From the NCBI GenBank assembly GCA_964369265.1, contig CAYJEV010000097.1:1-6305 (forward strand): DNA of 6,305 bases, written 5' to 3'. The translations under genes were made by a program, and so were the position numbers. The notes under the pieces were generated by a model. That model worked only from the letters and a program-made list of their open reading frames with translations, was not told where the DNA came from and ran no database searches. The DNA comes from DAMCAP01 sp964369265 (GTDB taxonomy: Bacteria > Bacillota > Clostridia > Oscillospirales > Ruminococcaceae). This document shows positions 1-4,027 of this stretch, piece by piece; position 1 is the stretch's first letter, and each line of letters starts with the position of its first letter.

Positions 1-23
1 AGGAACGCACTATCCGAACCCAC

Positions 24-60
24 CCATCAAGTAAGCGGAGCGGACCCTTGATGGCTACAA
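24..60. repeat. Hairpin with GCTACAA flank, copy 1
   Basis: CCATCAAG (24-31) and CTTGATGG (47-54) form a perfect 8-bp stem around a 15-nt GC-rich loop. The heptamer GCTACAA (54-60) follows at once. A second hairpin at 89-105 is followed by the same heptamer, which suggests a common family of intergenic palindromic elements. No T-tract follows, so this is not a standard terminator. Dispersed-repeat status is inferred from this pair only. Confidence 0.5.
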
Positions 61-88
61 AACCAGAGGATTAGCAAAAAACTAAAAT

Positions 89-112
89 GGCGACTGATAG
101 TCGCCGCTACAA
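89..112. repeat. Hairpin with GCTACAA flank, copy 2
   Basis: GGCGACT (89-95) and AGTCGCC (99-105) form a perfect 7-bp stem closed by a GAT loop, followed by GCTACAA at 106-112. The GGCGA/TCGCC stem core recurs in the hairpin at 790-819. No T-tract follows on the + strand. It looks like one of the short GC-rich intergenic palindromes common in gut Clostridia genomes; this is from memory and unverified here. Confidence 0.5.
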
Positions 113-274
113 TTTGCGATGTCATATATGGTTTTGTGTTCGGGTCGCTGTTTGGTGAGGGCATATATTTTTGCTTTGTCATTTAATGTTTGTCAATGTC
201 AATTACGTCTTACCAAGTATAAAACGCCTATCATTATACAAATAGTAAAACAATTATTATGAGGAGGGAATAAA

Positions 275-542
275 ATGCCTGATTATAAAGCAATGTATTA
301 TCATTTAGCTGGCAGAATGGCAACAGCGATTGATGCCTTAGAAGCTACAACGAACGCCCTTTCGGATATTACTGAAAAATTAAAGCTGGCTCAACAAACA
401 ACANNNNNNNNNNNNNNNNNNNNNNNNNNNNNNNNNNNNNNNNNNNNNNNNNNNNNNNNNNNNNNNNNNNNNNNNNNNNNNNNNNNNNNNNNNNNNNNNN
501 NNNGAAGAGATGTTTATTGGCAGCGAAGGCGATGACGAGTAA
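275..542 (+). CDS. Small acidic helical protein, copy 1 (interrupted by scaffold gap)
   Basis: The product begins MPDYKAMYYHLAGRMA and reads 43 codons to base 403, where the run of N starts. After the gap, 504-542 encodes the tail EEMFIGSEGDDE and a TAA stop. In the downstream paralogue exactly these two edges are contiguous, so if nothing is missing the protein would be 55 aa. The 100 N shift the apparent frame and make the literal translation after the gap meaningless; the listed end assumes both edges belong to one gene. An ideally placed GAGGAGGG (261-268) supports the start. The sequence predicts one long helix with no signal peptide or membrane segment and an acidic C-terminus. It resembles short DYKxMY...-type hypothetical proteins I recall from Clostridia, whose function I do not know. 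The two edges could belong to different array copies. Confidence 0.7.
404..503. other. Assembly gap of 100 N
   Basis: Exactly 100 N, the usual placeholder for a scaffold gap of unknown length. The left edge ends CAACAAACAACA and the right edge starts GAAGAGATG; in the second copy these meet at 730/731 without a break. The true gap therefore probably holds a whole number of repeat units, possibly zero, and probably exists because the tandem repeat broke the assembly. Confidence 0.95.
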
Positions 543-580
543 ACTAATATTATAAAAAGCATAAGTGAGGAGGGAATCAA

Positions 581-769
581 ATGCCTGATTATAAAGCAAT
601 GTATTATCATTTGGCTGGCAGAATGGCGATATCTATTGAGGTATTGGAGGCTACAAGCAACTCTCTTTTAGCAACTAGCCAATCTTTAGCTGATTTAACT
701 GAAAAATTAAAGCTAGCTCAACAAACAACAGAAGAGATGTTTATTGGCAGCGAAGGCGATGACGAGTAA
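581..769 (+). CDS. Small acidic helical protein, copy 2
   Basis: This is the complete 62-aa paralogue of the upstream gene. Its first 15 residues and last 19 (from KLKLAQQTT onward) match copy 1, while the middle differs and carries 7 extra residues, about one helical heptad. Leucines recur every seven residues through LEATSNS / LLATSQS / LADLTEK / LKLAQQT, consistent with a coiled coil or amphipathic helix. The C-terminus is acidic (SEGDDE). No membrane segment, signal peptide, cysteine or catalytic motif is visible. The ATG sits 5 nt after GAGGAGGGA (567-575). Only 38 nt separate it from the stop of copy 1, with no visible promoter, so the copies are probably co-transcribed. Function is unknown. 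The type resembles short hypothetical proteins widespread in Clostridia (recollection only). An adaptor or oligomerising role is a guess. Confidence 0.8.
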   Translation: MPDYKAMYYHLAGRMAISIEVLEATSNSLLATSQSLADLTEKLKLAQQTTEEMFIGSEGDDE

Positions 770-789
770 ACTAATATTATAAAAAACAA

Positions 790-819
790 ATAAGGGCGAG
801 CTTGCTAGTTCGCCCTTAT
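790..819. terminator. Strong hairpin after the small-gene array; possible terminator or mRNA 3' stabiliser
   Basis: ATAAGGGCGA (790-799) pairs perfectly with TCGCCCTTAT (810-819), and the stem can extend through a G-U pair to a 4-nt loop. It starts 20 nt after the stop of copy 2. The T-tract expected on the + strand is absent. The A-rich stretch on its left (781-789) would instead supply a T-tract for transcription on the minus strand, where no gene is seen. On the + strand it may act as an RNA-stability element or a weak terminator. It may also belong to the GGCGA/TCGCC palindrome family at 89-105. Confidence 0.45.
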
Positions 820-830
820 GAAATATAGCG

Positions 831-836
831 AGGAGG
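831..836 (+). promoter_or_regulatory. Ribosome binding site with unusual spacing (DUF3267 gene)
   Basis: A consensus AGGAGG lies 15 nt before the ATG at 852, longer than the usual 5-9 nt. The codon at the ideal 6-nt distance is TTG (843-845), in frame with the gene but followed at once by TAA (846-848), so it cannot start the protein. The ATG remains the only credible start. Confidence 0.6.
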
Positions 837-851
837 CTTAATTTGTAAGAA

Positions 852-1436
852 ATGGCGAAAATTGTATATAAAGGAAAGTTCGATGGGGATATGAACAGCC
901 TGCCTCATAGTCCGCATATAGAGGGCGCTGTTAAATTTAAAGAAGCCGATAACCCAAAGCAACTGGCTGCTATAGCAAATGCGCTTTCTGTTGTGTTGTT
1001 TGTTTTGCTTTTGATTATCAGTATTATTATAGTGGGGAAAAGAGTGGAGGGCGGATTTAGCTTTAATTTTGGGGGGTTTGTCCTTTCTCTGATGACATTA
1101 TTGCCTCATGAGTATCTGCACGCAATCTGCTTTAAAGAAACGGTTTATGTCTATACATATCTCAGCAAAGGGATGATGTTTGTTGTTGGAACTGAAGCTA
1201 TGAGCAAGAGGCGATATATTGCAATGTCGCTACTACCTAATATTGTGTTTGGATTTATTCCATATATTTTATTTTTAATCTACCCTCAATTTTCAGTGCT
1301 AGGCAGTTTGGGGATTTTCTGCATATTGATGGGTGTTGGCGATTATTATAATGTGTTTAATGCATTGACACAAATGCCAAAAGGCGCAAAAACTTATTTG
1401 CATAAATTTAACTCTTATTGGTATCTTGAGAGCTAG
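852..1436 (+). CDS. DUF3267 family membrane protein (putative zinc metalloprotease)
   Basis: This 194-aa integral membrane protein has the zincin-type motif HEYLH at residues 86-90, inside or beside the second hydrophobic segment. Hydrophobic stretches lie at about 41-62, 72-90, 123-145 and 148-165. The conserved-looking blocks MSLLPNIVFGF (125-135), GVGDYYNVFNA (161-171) and KFNSYWY near the end match my memory of DUF3267 proteins; D164 is a plausible third zinc ligand by analogy with site-2-type proteases (inference). The N-terminal YKGKF and a GAVKFKE block match the usual start of the family, supporting ATG 852. No substrate is known, and activity is unproven for most members. It is co-directional with the small genes, and the CPBP protease gene follows with its own promoter starting 3 nt after this stop. 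The assignment is strong for the family and weak for the function. Confidence 0.85.
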   Translation: MAKIVYKGKFDGDMNSLPHSPHIEGAVKFKEADNPKQLAAIANALSVVLFVLLLIISIIIVGKRVEGGFSFNFGGFVLSLMTLLPHEYLHAICFKETVYVYTYLSKGMMFVVGTEAMSKRRYIAMSLLPNIVFGFIPYILFLIYPQFSVLGSLGIFCILMGVGDYYNVFNALTQMPKGAKTYLHKFNSYWYLES

Positions 1437-1438
1437 CC

Positions 1439-1468
1439 TTGACTATGTTATAACAATAATAGTATAAT
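1439..1468 (+). promoter_or_regulatory. SigA-type promoter for the CPBP-tadA pair
   Basis: TTGACT (-35, 1439-1444) and a perfect TATAAT (-10, 1463-1468) are separated by 18 nt. Transcription would start near 1475, giving a very short leader before AGGAGGTGA at 1481. The promoter begins only 3 nt after the DUF3267 stop codon and would drive the protease gene and the overlapping tadA. Confidence 0.75.
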
Positions 1469-1480
1469 AGTAAATAGTTT

Positions 1481-1489
1481 AGGAGGTGA
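1481..1489 (+). promoter_or_regulatory. Perfect Shine-Dalgarno that decides the CPBP start
   Basis: AGGAGGTGA is fully complementary to the 3' end of 16S rRNA. The in-frame GTG at 1486 lies inside it and cannot be the start. TTG 1495 is 8 nt after AGGAGG, the ideal spacing; ATG 1501 is 14 nt away. TTG 1495 is preferred on spacing, ATG 1501 on codon strength. Confidence 0.7.
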
Positions 1490-1494
1490 GGCTT

Positions 1495-2511
1495 TTGGAT
1501 ATGAATAATAATCTTAATATGACTAATGCCGAATATGAAAGGCAGATATACAGAGAATGGCGAAAGCAAAGCGAAAGAAAAGAGCTTAAAAGAGATGTCA
1601 CATTTTTTATGGGAATGGTGCTTTTGTTTTTCTTGTTGCAGGTGGTGTTTCTTTTTGTTGCTTGGATACTGCCAGAAATGGTGGTTGGAGAGCCTTTGTA
1701 CACAGGCGAAGCTGCCGAAATTGCAGAACAACTTTTAATGACAGGGCTTGCGCTGTTTACAATGGGTGTGCCTTGCATTATAACTTATAGCTATGCCAAA
1801 GACAGAAATGAAATTCTCTTTCCTTTTAGAAAGATGAAGCTTAAATCGCTAATATCATTAGTCGCTTTAGGAATAGGCGTTTCGGTTATATCTGCGCTGT
1901 CATCTTCTGTTATAACAGCGATATTCTCCCTTTTCTCAAACAATCTTGAAGCAATGGAAGAGATTTTTCTGTCGCCACAAAATCCTATAGCAGTTATGCT
2001 TAGCATGGTTAACATCTGCATTATGCCTGCTGTTATGGAGGAGCTGCTTTTTAGAGGGGCTTTGCTAGGGCTTTTAAGGCGATATGGCGATATGCTTGCT
2101 ATTGTTGTTAGTTCTGTTGGTTTTTCTTTGGCGCATGGGAATTTTCTTCAACTGCCAAACACATTATTTTTAGGGATATTCTTAGGCTTTCTAACAGTTA
2201 AGACCAACTCTTTGCTGCCAGCTATGTTTGTGCATTTCTTTAACAACTTTAATGTGGCTGTGTTGCTTTTAGTTTCTGAGTCTTATGGGGATGAGGCTTT
2301 TATGGGAATGGCGGTTATATCTTATGCCTTTATGATGCTTTTAGGAGTTTTGGCTTTAGTCTATCTTTTAAATAGGGATAAGATATTCTTTTATGTAAAG
2401 CCAGCGAAAACTTTTTTAACCGAAAAGCAAAAATATAAAGTGACGCTTTTGTCAGTGCCGTCAATAATTACAATAGGTCTTGGTTTGGTGATAGCTTATG
2501 GGAACTTGTGA
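1495..2511 (+). CDS. CPBP family intramembrane metalloprotease (Rce1/Abi-like)
   Basis: This is a membrane protein of 338 aa from TTG 1495 (336 from ATG 1501). Numbering from the TTG, it has the three family motifs: EELLFR (EExxxR, E182/E183/R187), FSLAH (FxxxH, F210-H214) and HFFNN (HxxxN, H247-N251), which form the catalytic site of Rce1-like glutamate-dependent intramembrane proteases. A soluble charged N-terminus of about 35 residues precedes some eight hydrophobic segments, and a last one lies at the C-terminus. Bacterial members act in peptide maturation, bacteriocin self-immunity or unknown roles; nothing here points to one substrate. The gene has its own promoter and overlaps tadA by 14 nt, so the two are probably translationally coupled. 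It lies beside a second membrane metalloprotease-like gene. The family call is secure; the role is not. The start may be 1501. Confidence 0.92.
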   Translation: MDMNNNLNMTNAEYERQIYREWRKQSERKELKRDVTFFMGMVLLFFLLQVVFLFVAWILPEMVVGEPLYTGEAAEIAEQLLMTGLALFTMGVPCIITYSYAKDRNEILFPFRKMKLKSLISLVALGIGVSVISALSSSVITAIFSLFSNNLEAMEEIFLSPQNPIAVMLSMVNICIMPAVMEELLFRGALLGLLRRYGDMLAIVVSSVGFSLAHGNFLQLPNTLFLGIFLGFLTVKTNSLLPAMFVHFFNNFNVAVLLLVSESYGDEAFMGMAVISYAFMMLLGVLALVYLLNRDKIFFYVKPAKTFLTEKQKYKVTLLSVPSIITIGLGLVIAYGNL

Positions 2512-2974
2512 TGAAAAATATATGCTTCTCGCTTTAGAGCTTGCCCAAAAGTCAGCCGAGATGATGGAAGTTCCTGTTGGAGCTGTTGTTGTTTGGGAGG
2601 ACGATGAGGGCGAGAGAATAGTCGGCAGAGGATACAACCTTAGAGAAACCGCCAAAGACCCAATAGCACACGCAGAGATGATGGCTATTAAAGAAGCAAG
2701 CGATACTTTAAAAGGTTGGCGACTTCATAAAGCGACACTCTATGTCACGCTAGAGCCATGCCCTATGTGCGCTGGAGCGATAATCAATAGCCGAATAAAA
2801 AGGGTGGTGTTTGGGGCTTTTGACCCAAAGAATGGAGCTTTTGGGAGCGTTGTTGATTTGTCAAAACTTCCCTTTAATCATAACCCAATAATTGACTGCG
2901 GAGTAAAAAAAGAGGAATGCGCAGAGGTTTTAAGCAGTTTCTTTAGAAATCTACGCAAGAAAAATGCAAAATAA
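2498..2974 (+). CDS. tadA: tRNA-specific adenosine deaminase TadA
   Basis: This 158-aa zinc deaminase converts adenosine 34 of tRNA-Arg(ACG) to inosine, which lets one tRNA read several arginine codons. The zinc site is complete: HAE at 58-60 (H58 ligand, E60 proton shuttle) and PCPMC at 87-91 (C88 and C91 ligands). Other family blocks are EVPVGAV (24-30), NLRE (47-50), TLYVTLEPCPMCAGA and VVFGAFDPKNGA. Length and the DEKYM...ALELA N-terminus agree with Bacillus-type TadA, supporting ATG 2498 over ATG 2522. The start lies 14 nt inside the CPBP gene with only a weak GGTGAT-like site ahead, so translation probably depends on coupling. Guanine or cytosine deaminases of the same fold are less likely given how closely the FGAFDPKNGA region follows TadA. 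No terminator follows; the rpmH promoter begins 13 nt after the stop. Confidence 0.95.
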   Translation: MGTCDEKYMLLALELAQKSAEMMEVPVGAVVVWEDDEGERIVGRGYNLRETAKDPIAHAEMMAIKEASDTLKGWRLHKATLYVTLEPCPMCAGAIINSRIKRVVFGAFDPKNGAFGSVVDLSKLPFNHNPIIDCGVKKEECAEVLSSFFRNLRKKNAK

Positions 2975-2987
2975 GAATAATTTATAC

Positions 2988-3016
2988 TTGACGTGGAGCA
3001 TGTTTTTAGATATAAT
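2988..3016 (+). promoter_or_regulatory. Strong SigA-type promoter of the rpmH-jag cluster
   Basis: TTGACG (-35, 2988-2993) and TATAAT (-10, 3011-3016) are 17 nt apart, close to consensus. Transcription would start near 3023, leaving a leader of roughly 90 nt before rpmH. This suits the high expression expected of a ribosomal protein gene. Confidence 0.85.
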
Positions 3017-3055
3017 AGAGTAACTAGGCTATGCGAAAGTATGGCTTGATTACAA

Positions 3056-3094
3056 ATGCCTAAAAGAAAGGTAAAACTTTCTTTGCTATTTTAA
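3056..3094 (+). promoter_or_regulatory. Leader hairpin and possible 12-codon leader ORF of rpmH
   Basis: AAAGAAAG (3063-3070) and CTTTCTTT (3077-3084) form a perfect 8-bp stem with a GTAAAA loop in the rpmH 5' leader. The same bases lie inside a small open frame, ATG 3056 to TAA 3092-3094, encoding MPKRKVKLSLLF. It has no visible ribosome binding site, so translation is doubtful. The stem is AU-rich and weak as a terminator. A role in controlling rpmH is only a possibility. Confidence 0.3.
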
Positions 3095-3116
3095 CCTCGA
3101 AAGGAGGATGTCAATC

Positions 3117-3251
3117 GTGGTAAGAACTTTTCAACCTAAGAAACTTCATCGTAAAAAAGAGCATGGTTTCAGAAAGAGAATGAAGACTAGAAACGGGCGC
3201 AAGGTGTTAGCTAGAAGAAGAAGTAAGGGCAGAGCAACTCTAACTGCATAA
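3117..3251 (+). CDS. rpmH: Large ribosomal subunit protein bL34
   Basis: This 44-aa, very basic protein reads MVRTFQPKK then HRKKEHGFRKRMKT and NGRKVLARRRSKGR, the standard bL34 sequence. bL34 binds 23S rRNA in the large subunit. The GTG start at 3117 lies 9 nt after AGGAGG (3102-3107). An in-frame ATG at 3108 abuts that site and would add three residues foreign to the family, so GTG is preferred. Length is normal (about 44-46 aa). It is the first gene of the rpmH-rnpA-yidD-yidC-jag cluster and follows a strong promoter. A 160-nt spacer with a terminator separates it from rnpA, so it can be expressed well above the downstream genes. Confidence 0.97.
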   Translation: MVRTFQPKKLHRKKEHGFRKRMKTRNGRKVLARRRSKGRATLTA

Positions 3252-3276
3252 TATTTACTTAAATTAAGATTGGTGA

Positions 3277-3332
3277 AGCAGATATATGGGATATTCCCTA
3301 AGCTGCTGTTAAGAGGTGCGTTTTGCGCCTCT
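3277..3332 (+). promoter_or_regulatory. Structured RNA segment between rpmH and rnpA
   Basis: The spacer carries two potential structures ahead of the terminator. AGCAG (3277-3281) pairs with CTGCT (3303-3307) and encloses a small GGGA/TCCC hairpin (3288-3298). A second stem joins AGAGGTGC (3312-3319) to GCGCCTCT (3325-3332), 8 bp with one G-U pair. It has no T-tract, open reading frame or tRNA-like fold. It could be a processing site, part of an attenuator, or simply a stable 3' UTR for rpmH mRNA. Confidence 0.4.
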
Positions 3333-3370
3333 CGCCAGTTAAAGTTTGATAAAAGTAATTTAAACACCGT

Positions 3371-3394
3371 GGCCACAAGATTGTGGCCTTTTTT
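3371..3394 (+). terminator. Intrinsic terminator between rpmH and rnpA
   Basis: GGCCACA (3371-3377) pairs with TGTGGCC (3382-3388) around an AGAT loop, followed by six T (3389-3394). This is a textbook Rho-independent terminator, 119 nt after rpmH and only 17 nt before the rnpA ATG. No separate promoter for rnpA is visible, so read-through must feed rnpA, yidD, yidC and probably jag. Confidence 0.88.
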
Positions 3395-3411
3395 ACTATT
3401 TGTGGGTGATT

Positions 3412-3750
3412 ATGGAAACACTTAAGCAGAACTGGCAGTTTAGAAGGCTTTATAAAAGAAAAAGCCTAACGTCGCCTTTACTTGTCAGCTATTATGAGAA
3501 GAACAAACTTGGATACAACAGAATTGGTATCACAACATCTAAAAAGATAGGCAAGGCCCATGATAGAAACAGGGCTAGAAGAGTTATAAAAGAAGCTTTT
3601 AGGCTTCTTGATAAAGAAGCAGTGCAAGGATATGATTTTGTTTTTGTGGCGAGAACAAAGACTGCTAAAGTTAAGATGGATAAGGTTCTAAAAACTATGT
3701 CCGAACATCTAAACGAGATAACCAAAGAAAATGTTAAAAAAACTACTTAG
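3412..3750 (+). CDS. rnpA: Ribonuclease P protein component
   Basis: This 112-aa basic protein is the protein subunit of RNase P, which with the catalytic RNA (rnpB, not in this window) removes 5' leaders from pre-tRNAs. Family features are the N-terminal NWQFRRLYKRKS, the GITTSKKIGKAHDRNRARR block with the RNR signature at 52-57 (HDRNRARRVIKEAFR), and GYDFVFVARTK. ATG 3412 is chosen over an upstream in-frame TTG (3400), because METLKQNWQFRR fits the family and a GGTGA site ends just upstream. Length is typical. The gene is entered by read-through of the terminator at 3371-3394, and its last 20 nt overlap yidD, implying coupled translation. Confidence 0.96.
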   Translation: METLKQNWQFRRLYKRKSLTSPLLVSYYEKNKLGYNRIGITTSKKIGKAHDRNRARRVIKEAFRLLDKEAVQGYDFVFVARTKTAKVKMDKVLKTMSEHLNEITKENVKKTT

Positions 3751-4027
3751 GGCGATTATAATCTTTTATAAAAAAGCAATTAGCCCCTACACTCAACCAA
3801 GATGTATTTTCATCCCATCCTGCTCAACCTATGCGCTAGAGGCGATTGAAAAACATGGAGCTATTAAAGGCTCAATTCTTGCAGCCTGGAGAATACTGCG
3901 CTGCAACCCATTTAATCTGGCGGGATATGATCCTGTGCCAGATAAATTTACCTTTAAAAGACAATTTAAAGGTTATGATCACCGCAAAAATAAAGGTGAT
4001 AAAAGCAAATTTTGGAGGAAATTTTAA
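3731..4027 (+). CDS. yidD: Membrane protein insertion efficiency factor YidD
   Basis: This 98-aa protein of the YidD family helps YidC-dependent insertion of membrane proteins at the inner face of the cytoplasmic membrane. It has the amphipathic N-terminal helix (LLRAIIIFYKKAISP), the signature PRCIFIPSCSTYALEAI with C25 and C31, a GAIKGSILAAWRILRCNPF block with C58, and GYDPVP. The basic C-terminal tail is of variable type. The ATG overlaps the end of rnpA by 20 nt without a good ribosome binding site of its own, so coupling is likely. Its stop codon directly abuts the yidC ATG. Gene order between rnpA and yidC is the classical one. Confidence 0.96.
   Translation: MLKKLLRAIIIFYKKAISPYTQPRCIFIPSCSTYALEAIEKHGAIKGSILAAWRILRCNPFNLAGYDPVPDKFTFKRQFKGYDHRKNKGDKSKFWRKF

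Larger units (their letters stand above)
1..274. other. Intergenic region upstream of the small-protein array
   Basis: No convincing gene lies here. Forward frame 1 is open from base 1 to a TGA at 49-51 and frame 3 to a TAG at 72-74, so the tail of an upstream gene cannot be excluded, but neither stretch resembles a protein I know. The region holds two hairpins with a shared GCTACAA flank (listed separately) and an AT-rich stretch from about 165 to 260 that probably carries the promoter of the first small gene. The best -10 candidate is TATAAA at 218-223, but no well-spaced -35 goes with it. A good ribosome binding site, GAGGAGGG, lies at 261-268. Confidence 0.6.
261..785 (+). repeat. Tandem duplication of a small-gene unit, interrupted by an assembly gap
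   Basis: Two units share the ribosome binding site (GAGGAGGGAA at 261 and 567), the first 15 codons of the gene, a nearly identical stretch before the gap (371-403 versus 698-730, one mismatch), and an identical 55-nt tail (504-558 versus 731-785) that includes the stop codon and the AT-rich sequence after it. The middles of the genes diverge. The pattern is a tandem gene duplication whose ends stayed similar, or were homogenised, while the centre changed. Confidence 0.85.

Noticed and set aside
27..182. Minus-strand open frame of about 51 codons upstream of the array
   Set aside because: It runs through both hairpins, has no convincing ribosome binding site and no recognisable protein features; it looks like chance.
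190..223. Promoter candidate TTGTCA (190-195) with TATAAA (218-223)
   Set aside because: The 22-nt spacing is too long for a standard SigA promoter, and the alternative -35 boxes closer to the -10 are poor. A promoter is likely in the region but cannot be placed.
261..785. CRISPR-like repeat array
   Set aside because: The repeats are whole coding units of over 200 nt with their own ribosome binding sites, not short direct repeats with uniform spacers.
1486..1488. GTG as start of the CPBP gene
   Set aside because: It lies inside the perfect Shine-Dalgarno sequence, so it cannot be positioned for initiation by that site.
3108..3110. In-frame ATG as start of rpmH
   Set aside because: It directly abuts AGGAGG with no spacer and would add residues not found in bL34; GTG 3117 has correct spacing and gives the family N-terminus.
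2975..3116. Replication origin next to rpmH
   Set aside because: The gap is only 142 nt, holds a promoter and leader, and shows no cluster of DnaA boxes.
3270..3336. tRNA-like RNA ending near CGCCA in the rpmH-rnpA spacer
   Set aside because: There is no acceptor stem of 7 bp, no TTCGA-type T loop and no anticodon arm; only simple hairpins can be drawn.
3400..3402. In-frame TTG as start of rnpA
   Set aside because: No ribosome binding site precedes it, since the terminator T-tract is there, and the ATG at 3412 fits the family N-terminus.
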